Assembly (NCBI GenBank): GCA_029747015.1
Contig: JAKOGI010001578.1
Coordinates: 75,001-139,000 of the forward strand
Source: Carnegiea gigantea
Taxonomy: Eukaryota > Streptophyta > Magnoliopsida > Caryophyllales > Cactaceae
Length of the DNA stretch: 64,000 nucleotides
Direction: 5' to 3'
Position 1 is the stretch's first letter; each line of letters begins with the position of its first letter. The notes under the pieces are model-generated. The model had not been told where the DNA came from. It did no database searches and worked only from the letters and a program-made list of their open reading frames with translations. The position numbers and the translations under genes were made by a program. Positions 20,634-30,114 of this stretch are shown in pieces.

Positions 20634-22800
20634 ATGCTTATGAGGGAGGAAAGGAGGGCGACTGATGGTGAGGGTGATGCTGTTAGGGAGGCCTCTATTG
20701 AGCATTCCAGTGAGAGGGTCCATACTGAAAAGACCCGGGAGATTAGAGCAGAACAAGTTTCAACTCCAATGAAGCCCTACACACCTCCGGTTCCATATCC
20801 CCAGAGGCCAATAAGGTCTAAAGAGGAGCACAAGTACGGGAAGTTCCTCGAGATGCTTAAAAAGTTCCACATCAACATCCCTTTCCTGGAGGCTATTACT
20901 GACATGCCTTCCTATGCCAAGTTTCTAAAGGACTTATTATCCAATAAAGGGAAGCTGCTCGAGAATGCTACCATAGCCCTCACTGAGGAGTGCAGTGCAA
21001 TCATTCAGAATAAACTGCGTACCAAGCTTTCGGATCCAGGGAGCTTCTCCATCCCTTGTTTAGTTGGGGATGTGACTATCAGTCGAGCATTATGTGACCT
21101 TGAAGTTAGCGTGAGCTTAATGCCTTATCCCATATGCGTAAAGCTGCAAGTCGGGGAGCTAAAACCCACTACCATATCCCTGCAGCTGGCTGATAGATCC
21201 GTTAAGTACCCTTTGGGTCTTCTTGAGGATGTCCCACTACAAGTGGGAACGTTTTTTATCCCATGTGACTTCGTGGTTATGGAGATGGAGGAAGACTCCC
21301 ACATCCTTATCATTCTGGGGTGACCTTTCCTAGCCACTATAGGGGCTATGATGGACGTGAAAAACGGCAAGCTTTCCCTCCAAGTAGGGGATGAAAAGGT
21401 GGAGTTTAGCTTATCACAAGTTATGGCCTCCCCCATCTCAGGCGACTCATGCTGTAGAGTCGATATATTAGAGAAAGCCCTTAACCAGGAGGGCAAGGCC
21501 CAACTTTCTATGGAGGACCCATTGGAGGCCGCGTTGATTGGTTGCCATGCAACTGACTCCTGTTCAGGGGAGAAGGAGGAGTATGCCAAACTCCTCAATG
21601 AGTCTACTGCCTACATGCCTAGGCAGCCCCGCAAAGAGATCCTTGGTGTGGAGGAGCTCACCTCCAAGAAAGAAGAGGAGTGCCCACTGAAGGTAGAAAT
21701 AAAACCTCTACCTTCCCATCTCAGGCATGAATTTCTCGACTCGTCCCATCAGTTTCTCGTTATCATTAATGCTAAACTGGATGGCCCCCAGTTGGAACAA
21801 TTACTAGATATGCTTCGTCAGTACAGGGGTGTCATTGGGTATAGTATCGATGATATTCGGGGACTTAGTCCTTCATTTTGCATGCACCACATTTTTCTTG
21901 ATGACAGTTATCGCCCCTCCCGACAACCTCTGCGTCGTCTAAATCCTAACATGCAAGAGGTTGTTAAAAAAGAGATTATTAAACTACTTGATGCTGGGAT
22001 CATTTACCCTATCTTAGACAGTGAGTGAGTGAGTCCAGTTCAGGTAGTCCCCAAAAAGGGAGGAATGACTGTCATAAAGAATGAGCGGGATGAGCTTATT
22101 TCCACTAGGACTGTGACTGGGTGGCAAATGTGCATTGATTACCGTGAACTAAGTCAAGCCACCCAGAAAGATCATTTCCCCTTCCCCTTCATTGATCAAA
22201 TGTTGGAAAGGTTAGCACGACATTCCTTCTTCTGTTATCTGGATGGTTATTCAGGTTTCTTTTAGATTCCTATCCATCCTGATGACCAAGAGAAGACGAC
22301 TTTCACGTGCCCGTATAGTACGTTCACTTATCGAAAGATGCCATTCAGACTCTGCAATGCCCCTGCCACTTTCCAGTAATGCATGACCGCCATATTCTCC
22401 GATCTTATTAAAAACATCATGGAGGTGTTTATGGATGACTTCTCAGTTTATGGAGGTACCTTTGCCCTTTGCTTGGAAAACTTAACCAATGTACTCCGTA
22501 GATGCGAAGAAGTCAACCTAGTGCTAAATTAGGAGAAGTGTCACTTTATGGTACAGAAGGGGGTAATACTAGGTCATGTCATTTCTGCTAGGGGCATTGA
22601 GGTGGATAGAGCAAAAGTTGAGGTTATTGAGCGATTACCCCCTCCTACTTCGGTAAAAGGGGTAAGGAGTTTTCTTGGTCATGCGGGGTTTTATCACCGC
22701 TTTATCAAGGATTTCTCTAAGATTGCTAAACCTCTTACTTAGCTGCTCGCCAAGGATGCCCTATTTATCTTTACTGATGAGTGCCATGAGGCTTTTTACA
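20634..22800 (+). pseudogene. Athila-type protease and reverse transcriptase, several stops
   Basis: The protease domain (about 21,040-21,420) has ALCDLEVSVSLMPY; the family motif is DLGAS, so Asp is kept and Gly is Glu. ILG-stop-PFLA shows a CGA-to-TGA stop at about 21,321. RT (about 21,890-22,600) has LRRLNPNM, KKEIIKLLDAGIIYPI, MCIDYRELSQATQKDHFPFPFIDQML, YLDGYSGFF, MPFRLCNAPATFQ and the catalytic FMDDFSVYG (about 22,430-22,456), then VRSFLGHAGFYHRFI (connection). In-frame stops occur at about 22,026, 22,263, 22,378, 22,529 and 22,740, at positions where the family has Gln, Trp or Arg. Confidence 0.87.
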
Positions 22801-23230
22801 GGATCAAACAGGCACTGATTTTCTACCCCCATCATACAACCACCAGACTGGGATCTCCCATTTGACATCATGTGCGATGTCAGCGACTATGCAGTGGGGG
22901 CAGTTCTGGGGCAAAGGAAGGATAAAAAGCCAGTGGTGATCTACTATGCTAGTAGAACATTGGATAAGGCCCAGCAGAATCACACCACGACTGAGAAGGA
23001 GTTGCTTGCGATCGTGTACGCGATGGAGAAGTTTAGACCTTATCTCCTATATTCAAAAGTCATCGTGTACACCGACCATTCTGCACTCAAGCACCTCCTC
23101 GAGAAGAAGGATGCCAAGCCTCGCCTCATCCGCTAGATTCTGCTACTCCAGGAGTTTGACCTGGAGATCAAAGATAAGGCGAGGGCTGAAAATGGTGTGG
23201 TTGATCATCTCTCCAGGCTCACTGTTGAAA
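22801..23230 (+). pseudogene. RNase H domain of the Athila-like pol
   Basis: It shows [19 protein letters not shown], with the first acidic residue, [22 protein letters not shown] with the catalytic Glu, and [11 protein letters not shown] with Asp. This is the standard Ty3 RNase H order. A stop follows LIR at about 23,137, where the family has Trp. The downstream DHLSRL tether motif is present at about 23,200. Confidence 0.85.
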
Positions 23231-24543
23231 GCCACGACACCCCCATTGACGATGCTTTACCTAACGAACATCTCCTGGCCATCTCATCAAGACAAGCCCC
23301 TTGGTTCGCCGATATTGCTAACTACTTGGCCTCAGGAGTCATGTCATATGACTTGTCATCTCATCAGAAGAAGAAATTCTTTTATGACATCATACACTAT
23401 TTTTGGGATGAACCCTTCCTGTACAAGCTGTGTAAGGATTTTCCATTATTATGACTCTCCATGTGGGGGGCATGCTAGCGACTCCAAGACTGCAGCTAAA
23501 ATACTCTAAGCTGGGTTCTTTTGGCCCTCACTCTTCAAGGATGTTTACATGTACGTTCGCTCCTGTGACCACTCCCTGCGGACAGGGAACTTGTCAAGGA
23601 AGAATGAGATGCCCCTCAACTTCATCCTCGAAGTTGACATTTTTTATGTATAGGGAATAGACTTCATGGGTCCTTTCCCATCTTTAAGGGGCAACAAATA
23701 CATCCTCGTTACAGTGGATTATGTCTCCAAGTAGATGGAGGTCGTGGCTAGCCCTACCAATGACTCCAGAGTAGTGGTCAAACTTTTCAAGAAAGTCATT
23801 TTCCCTCGCTTTGGAGTCCCCAGGGTGTTAATCAATGACAATAGGGTGCACTTCATAGAGAAGAAATTGGAAGCTCTGTTGAAAAAGTATGAAGTGCACC
23901 ACAAGTATAGGCTTGGCTACCACCCTCAGACTAGTGGCCAAGCGGAGATCTCAAACCGCGAAATTAAGTCTATTCTGGAAAAAACGGTTGCGAGATCGTG
24001 AAAGGATTGGGCAGACAAGCTCGATAACGCCCTTTGGGCCTACCGCACAGCCTTCAAGACCCCTATTGGCACCACCCCCTTTGGACTCATCTATGGCAGG
24101 CCTTGTCACCTCCCCGTGGAATTAGAACACAAGGCTCACTAGGCCATCAAGCATTTCAGTTTTGATTTGAAGTCTGCAGGGGAGAAAAGGCTACTGCAGT
24201 TGAACGAACTGGAGGAAATTCAACTTGATGCCTATAAGAGTTCAAAACTCTACAAGGAGAGGGTAAAGAGGTAGCATGATCGGTTTATCAATAGGTGAGA
24301 GTTCCGGAAAGGCGATTTGATTCTTCTCTTCAACTCAAGATTGAAGCTTTTCCTTGGAAACTTCGCTCCAGATGGTCAGGTCCCTTCACAGTGCTAAAGG
24401 TGTACCATTATGGTGCTATTGAGATCAGCACAGACACCACAGGATCATTCAAGGTGAATGGTTTTAGGCTCAAACATTACATTGCTGGTGAGCCAACTAA
24501 GGGCAAGGTCTCTTGTGACCTCCCCACTGTCCCCTCTGCCTAG
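23231..24543 (+). pseudogene. Integrase of the Athila-like pol, several stops
   Basis: The zinc-binding region is degraded by frameshifts (about 23,450-23,600). The core has GIDFMGPFPS (first Asp), a second block reading INDNRVHF where the family has SDGGSHF-like sequence (Asp kept, about 23,840), and [18 protein letters not shown] (third residue Glu). The C-terminal part has [26 protein letters not shown] and the Athila-like tail RSRWSGPFTVLKVYHYGAIEI. Stops at about 23,733, 24,001, 24,142, 24,273 and 24,297 are mostly Trp or Gln codons changed to TAG or TGA. Confidence 0.84.
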
Positions 24544-25479
24544 GAGTCACCTATAGTCAAGCTTGGGGCCTAAAACAAGCTCTTCTTAGGAGGCAACCCA
24601 AGTCCTTTCATTGTTTTCGAGAAAAAAAAGAACTAAAAAGGAAAAAAAAGAGAAAAGAGAGAAAAAAAGAGAAAGAGAGAGGAAGAAGCGAGAGTCAAGG
24701 ACCAAGGACAGGGTGGAAAAGCGGTAGCGGAGCATGCTTTGGGGCCTCTTGTAGTGAAAATTGGAATTTTTTAGAGGCATGCCAACAGTCCGTGGACGCA
24801 CGGTCGTGCAATAGTGACGCACAACCGTGCGTCAGTGCCCGTAAGTATGCACGATGGGACGCCCGGTCGTGTGCCTCAACTGTGCGCAGCAGGGGGAAAA
24901 CAGGATACGCACGGTTGACCGTGCGTACACGCACGACCATGCGCCCCATTTTAAAACCAGTTTTCTCTCTCCTCCTGGGCCAGTTCCTACTGGACTCTCT
25001 CCCTCCTCACTCCCGATTTCGCTCTCGCTCACTACAGATCCAACCCCTCTTCCTCTCACCGGCGACACCACCGGTGCTGCCGGCGCCGCCTCCTCGATTT
25101 CTCTCCTCCCCATTTCTTCATTTCTCTCTCCTAACTTCCCCATCTCTCCTCCCAACCCCCCCAATTTTGCCTTCTCTCTCTCTCTCCCACCGGCACACCC
25201 ACCGGCGCCCACCAGCGCCGCCGCCGTCGGCACCCTCTCCTCCCTCTCCCACCCTCACAAGCTTCCGTTTCTCTCTCCTCCCTCCCCCATTCAAAACCCT
25301 TGGTTTTGGGTTGTGCTCTCCTTGCCTTGCCTTGTCAAATTGACGCTTCAAGTCTGCAATTCGGAGTATTTTGGGGCTGTTCTACTGTTCCTTGCACTTA
25401 ATTTGGGTCACTTTGGTTGATTGTGAGCAATTCCCAGTTCGGGCACTTTGGCTCCTTTGCATCCAACTCCCCCATCACC
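24544..25479 (+). other. Spacer between integrase and the downstream frame: purine-rich tract, CpG-palindrome cluster, CT-rich leader
   Basis: 24,620-24,710 is nearly all purine. 24,785-24,950 contains many short palindrome-like CpG motifs (GCACGGTCGTGC, GCACAACCGTGCG, ACGCACGACC). 24,960-25,300 is C/T-rich; its long overlapping frames on both strands are Pro/Ser/Leu or Arg/Gly/Glu-rich and look like translated low-complexity DNA. It probably served as leader for the downstream frame. Confidence 0.6.
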
Positions 25480-26765
25480 ATGGTCCCCAAGAAACTATTG
25501 AAGTCAACCACTACCTCCACTAGCCGTGCCCAAGCTGCCTGAGGTAATTCATCTATCCGTCATGTGCTTAACAAGTACAATATTGTTTTCTTGGATGCCA
25601 AGCATGTCCGTCATTATGATGCCATAGTTAGTCGAAAGATTTGTGCCCCTAACTATTTGGACGTCGAAATGCTAACTACTTTGCATCTATATGATCATCT
25701 GGTGATTCTGTTGCGTAATCTTGGTTGGGGAAACTTTGTGACATTGCAAGAACCCGTCTATTGGCTTGTTTGGGAATTTATGAGTTCTTTGGTTGTTGAC
25801 CTTACCCGTAAATTTGATGAAGTTAGAGGATATATCCGCTTTAGATTGTTTAACCAAACCCATGAAATGCACCTTGTACGGTTCAATGAGTTGTTGCAAT
25901 TGCCACCTTCTGGGGCCACCACCCCTACACATGCGGAGTATCACCCTAAGAACTTTTGGAGTACCCTTACATGTCCAGGGCGTGGGTACGAGGCACGATC
26001 CACCAATGCTGCGTGGATCTGTAATCCTGTGCTTCATTACCTTCAATGCCTCACTGCAAACCATGTATTTCCCCGAGCTGATAGCCAAAATGGGGTTCGA
26101 GCCGGTGAGCTCTTCATGCTTTGGGCGGCATTGAATGGAAAGGCCGTCAATATTGGTGCCTTCATAGCCAACCACCTCGATGAGCACGATAAATCCGCTA
26201 AGGTGGTTATTAGCGATGGTGGTGTCATCACAGCTTTGGCAAAAGTTTTGGGCTATGGCGCCCAAATTGCCGCTTTGAGCATCTTGCACCAACCGGGATG
26301 CATTGATCTTATCACATGCATTAACATGAAGCTTTTTAAAGCGCTCGGTGGTGGTAAGTTGTGGCTCAATCACCATGGTCGCGCCCTTTTTCCTCTTCCC
26401 AACTAGACCAAGACCACCATCACCAACCCTCTAACTTGGTTTATGATGATGACGTGGATGGTGAGTTTGGGGGCGAATCTGATGTGGTTGGTGATAATGG
26501 TAGTAATGATGATGTCGAGGACATCTCTCAGGGTCCAGGTGCTCGACGACGCGCTCCTGTCAGCCCCGACGCGGGCCCATCTGGCACTGTTGCGGCTCCC
26601 ACTTCTGGAGCCACGGGTCCCTCTATGTTTCAGACGGTTCTCAACCATCTCGACCAGTTGCACATTCAAAACCAAGATATCCTCTGCAACCAGCAGAACA
26701 TGGTTCACCTGGTCCATTATGCTTACGAGCAGCACCACTGGCCCTACCCACCCCCTGATTGGTGA
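25480..26765 (+). pseudogene. Athila-type protein encoded downstream of pol (plant transposon protein family), one stop and one frameshift
   Basis: The frame starts with ATG at 25480, has a CGA-to-TGA stop at 25540-25542, then is open to 26405. The central domain (EPVYWLVWEFMSSLVVDLTRKF, FRLFNQTHEMHLVRFNELLQLP, HALF-like FPRADSQNGVRAGELFMLWAAL) matches the protein that plant Athila-group elements carry between pol and the 3' LTR, found in databases as a putative plant transposon protein. A frameshift at about 26,400 moves to a frame ending at 26765 with an acidic stretch (YDDDVDGEFGGESDVVGD) and a C-terminal helix (LNHLDQLHIQNQDIL). I see no clear signal peptide or membrane segment, so I do not call it an envelope protein. 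Its role is not established. Confidence 0.72.
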
Positions 26766-28663
26766 CCTCGAGGGCCCCCAGGGCCTTACTGATTGATGCC
26801 CTGTGAGTATCTTCCCCATCCCCACATTCACATGTTTCTTTTATTCATTGGGGACAATGAATTGCTCACGTAGAGGGGAGCGAGTCCTTTCTCGGGATAT
26901 TTGAGGTGCATCTCGGGGTTTGATGACTGTGCTTTGGGAATGTGTTAATGTAGTGTATATACATATTTGCATATAGTATAGTTGCATACTCATTTGCATA
27001 ATTAGGATGCATTAGTTGCATTTTCATTTTAGTTTAATTGAGCATGTAGCCTAATGCATTTAGGGTAGACACTTACATCATAAAGGAGACTTGGTAGAGT
27101 TGGGCGCGCACAAACTTTTGAGGTAATCTTTACCCCTCTCTTCATTTTCCTTTGTGTTCCTTATTGCTTTTATAGTTAGCTTTATTGCGTTTCCCTTTCA
27201 AAGCCCCAAAAAAAAAAAAAAAAACAGATTGTGAAAACCCCTCCTATGATGAAATGCAAGGGGTGATGACTTAAATTGCTAGTTGTAGTCGTCCATGACG
27301 AATGATACTCGATTTGGGCAAATTCTTGCAAAATTGGTTTGTGAAAAATGGTTTGATTGTGTGGCTATGTGCTTGTGTATTTGCCTATGTGAATTGCTAT
27401 AACATGGACATTTGAACCTTGGCAGTTGGTTAATCTTTTGAGCTAGTTTGAAGACTGTGGTGGAATAACCAGTGAGACTTTTTGAGCCATCACGACTATT
27501 CATTCTACATAGTCTTAAAAAACTTTCTTTCATGAGTGCATGACCCTCTAGTGCTTGCATCTCTAGAACTTAGTACAACTCTCCTCGAAATCACATTTGA
27601 CTTGTACACAGTGCTAATATGATCGAGGCATTCTTTTTGCTTCGTGAACTACATAAGCCAAAAAGCCACCATATAACATTGTCCCTTTTTGCTAACCCTC
27701 TTGTGCCTTCCCTTTTCACCTAAAATAATTTCCCTACCCTAAGCCAAATAGTGGAGCAGCGCATTGATTTTAGTAGAGCGGACTTGGGCATTTGTCTATT
27801 GTTACATTTTGATAATTTGTGATGGTTTGTAATCCTTGTTTTGTTTAGTCTTGAATTTGGGAGTCGGAGTTTTATTGACCCTTGTCATTCCCTCTTGTTC
27901 CTGAAGATAAAAAAAAAAGAGAGAGAGAAAAAGGGAGGAGCAACATGATAGAAGGGGCGGAAATGAAAGAAAAAGAAAAGCAAAACGCCCGCATTGAAAA
28001 AAAGGAAAATGAGCAAATAAGTATTTGGCATAGGGAACCCCGAATAAGTTGTTTCACTCCCTCCCAATTAACTTTTGAGTGCATGCTATAGAAGGTTAGT
28101 TGGTGGTTTGGTATGGATGTGGCTCCGCTTGGCTATTTGGCTATTTAGCTCCACCTTTCCAAAATAATCCCCTCCTTACCCATTCACCTCAGCGTTATTA
28201 CAACCCTTTAACAAGTCCTCATGATTGGCATCTGTGCATTTTGTCCCTAGTGATGGAGAGTCGAGACTTCTACTAAGCCTATGGTAGCTTGTTAGCATTT
28301 AGAGCAGTTCTGAGTGAATTATGTTTACCCTTAAACACATGAGAGGTGTGCTCCCTTTATTCCCATGAGTGAGGATCTATCAGTCTAGCTATCTCACCAA
28401 CTGCTAAGGGTAAATATGACATGTCCAGTGGTTTAATATGGGGTGCCTACTCTTGCACTCTAGCCATGTGATCCTTTAATCAGTTTTAGAGCATACGTTT
28501 TTGGAAAAAAACGAAGGTTTCGCCTTTATCAAATATCTTAGTTGTGAACTACCCTTCTTGTTGATTTAGTTGTCATTGCTTACCTGAGGAGAGTGACATC
28601 TTGAGGTGAGCCTATCCCCCTCGATTTCTGATTGATAACCTTGCTTAAGGACAAGCAAGCGAT
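26766..28663 (+). other. Long 3' noncoding region of the Athila-like element
   Basis: There is no recognisable gene. An A-run lies at 27207-27224 and a purine-rich stretch at 27908-27985. GC-poor, with scattered short frames only. Confidence 0.6.
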
Positions 28664-28677
28664 AAGTAGGGGGGAGT
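28664..28677 (+). promoter_or_regulatory. Polypurine tract of the Athila-like element
   Basis: AAGTAGGGGGGAGT lies directly before the TG of the 3' LTR and is the expected primer for plus-strand synthesis. Confidence 0.82.
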
Positions 28678-30025
28678 TGATAAACCTTGATTTTAACTGA
28701 TTTTTGATCCTAATTTGCCCTTTTTCCTCCACAATCTCTTGACTAATCTTAGCAAGAAGAGGGTGAATATGCTTTCATTAGCTCATTTTGTGCTTACAAG
28801 TGGTATTTCTCAATTTTCAGGTATCTTGCCCAAAAATGAGAGAGTTTTACCAATTTTGCCGAAAAGGGGATCTTTAAGAGTGGAATTCCAATAAGAATGA
28901 AGGTTTAATGAAACCCCGGGGACCAAAAGAATCAGAACTAGTAGCTGATGGAGGTGCATGGTCAATTATAGGGTGCGTACAACCATGCCTTGAAGTCAGA
29001 AGCTGCGCACAGTCGGCCGCATAACCGGGCGCTTGGACCATGCACGATCTCTGGGACGCATGGGTGCCCGTGCGTTTAGGCACGACCGTGCATCCCCAAT
29101 TTTTCTCGCAAAACTGGTTAGGTAAATTCTATTTTTTTAAGAAAGCTGGGTTAGGCGAATTTTCTAGGGCTTTTCTCCATATGGTAGCATCAATCTGGAT
29201 TGAATTAAAGGTTGAGAATTTTGTTTTTAGATCGATCGATAGACGTTCGTAATCATTCAAAGTACGTTTCTCTTTCCCTCACTCTGTGATTTTGACCCAA
29301 GTTTGCATCTTTAATCATGTTTTTGAGTTTCTTGTTTGTGATTGGGATTATTGAAATGATTAGTGGCTAAATCCTCTAGCTTGGATTGGGATTAGCCTCT
29401 ATTATGTAATTTGGATCCATGTCCTAGGTTTTTTGTGAATGGATGCCTTTGTTTATTATTGAATTCTCACTTAGCGCGTCATATATTCGATGAATTGCCC
29501 GAGAGGGTTGTATTCATGCTCTTAACTAGGGTTTAGGAGATCAACAAAAGTTAAATCCTTAACTTAGAGCCACTTTGTGAGCGATTGAATTACTTAACAT
29601 GAAAATAGTTAGGTTTTCAATTGGGAATTATAGGTTACCCGATTCTGTGGTTCTGTTGATTCTAGTTTCATGAAAATAGATAACTAGGATTGCTCAACCC
29701 GTCTAACGACCTTTGAGAGAAGGCGTAAACATGCTTTAACTTGTAGTCATTCCACTTAGCTATTTGTGCGGGCGAATTCGCAAGACTTAGTGTTCGATCC
29801 AAAGACTATAATAGTGTGGTGAATCCTAACCTGAGATTTTTGCTAGCATTGAGTTAGATAATTTTCGTAGTATTCATATTTATCGACCTGAATCAGTTTC
29901 TGCCTGAATTGAGTGCTGCAGTCAACCTGGTGGCTACAACCAAGTTCCCTGTGGATACAACTCGTACTTGCCGTTGCTAGTTATAACTGGCACCGTGCAC
30001 TTGCGGTAATAATTTTAACGTAACA
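28678..30025 (+). repeat. 3' LTR of the Athila-like element, different family from its 5' LTR
   Basis: 1348 bp from TGATAAACC to GTAACA, followed by TSD TTTAA. It has its own GC-rich island with CpG motifs (about 28,960-29,095, for example GGCACGACCGTGC). The general plan (island, leader, ATGAAAATAG repeats, GAGAGAAGGCG near 29,715) resembles the 5' LTR but there is no continuous alignment with 18498-19690. Confidence 0.78.
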
Positions 30026-30110
30026 TTTAAGCTCTTATTCAGGAGCTGACTTTTTTTTTTTTTTTTTGTAACGAACAGTTTAAGCTCTTGCTCATGAGCA
30101 AGTCTAGCAT
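30026..30110 (-). repeat. 44-47-bp tandem repeat, right part
   Basis: It continues the array at 18071-18497: the rest of the interrupted unit (TTTAAGCTCTTATTCAGG) and one further unit (GAACAGTTTAAGCTCTTGC at 30075) with a T run in between. Confidence 0.88.
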
Positions 30111-30114
30111 TTCC

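Larger units (their letters stand above)
18498..30025 (+). mobile_element. Athila-like Ty3 element with two unrelated-family LTRs and a tRNA-Asp copy
   Basis: The ends are fixed by a perfect TSD TTTAA (18493-18497 and 30026-30030) placed inside one unit of the surrounding tandem repeat: the flanks rejoin to a normal unit reading GAACAGTTTAAGCTCTT. The order is 5' LTR, tRNA-Asp-like sequence, gag without its N-terminal half, protease, RT, RNase H, integrase, a downstream frame of the Athila type, a long 3' region, polypurine tract, 3' LTR. The two LTRs share only their general layout, not sequence: the 5' one belongs to the family of the element at 955-6738, the 3' one does not. Normal reverse transcription makes identical LTRs, so this element is chimeric. 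Its coding sequence has many C-to-T or G-to-A stops. Confidence 0.82.

Noticed and set aside
24792..25420. Long Pro/Ser/Leu-rich frames on the plus strand and Arg/Gly/Glu-rich frames on the minus strand
   Set aside because: Translated C/T-rich low-complexity sequence with no domain, located in the leader before the Athila-type downstream protein.
25480..26765. Retroviral envelope gene
   Set aside because: No signal peptide, membrane span or cleavage site could be seen, and the domain matches a cytosolic-looking plant transposon protein.
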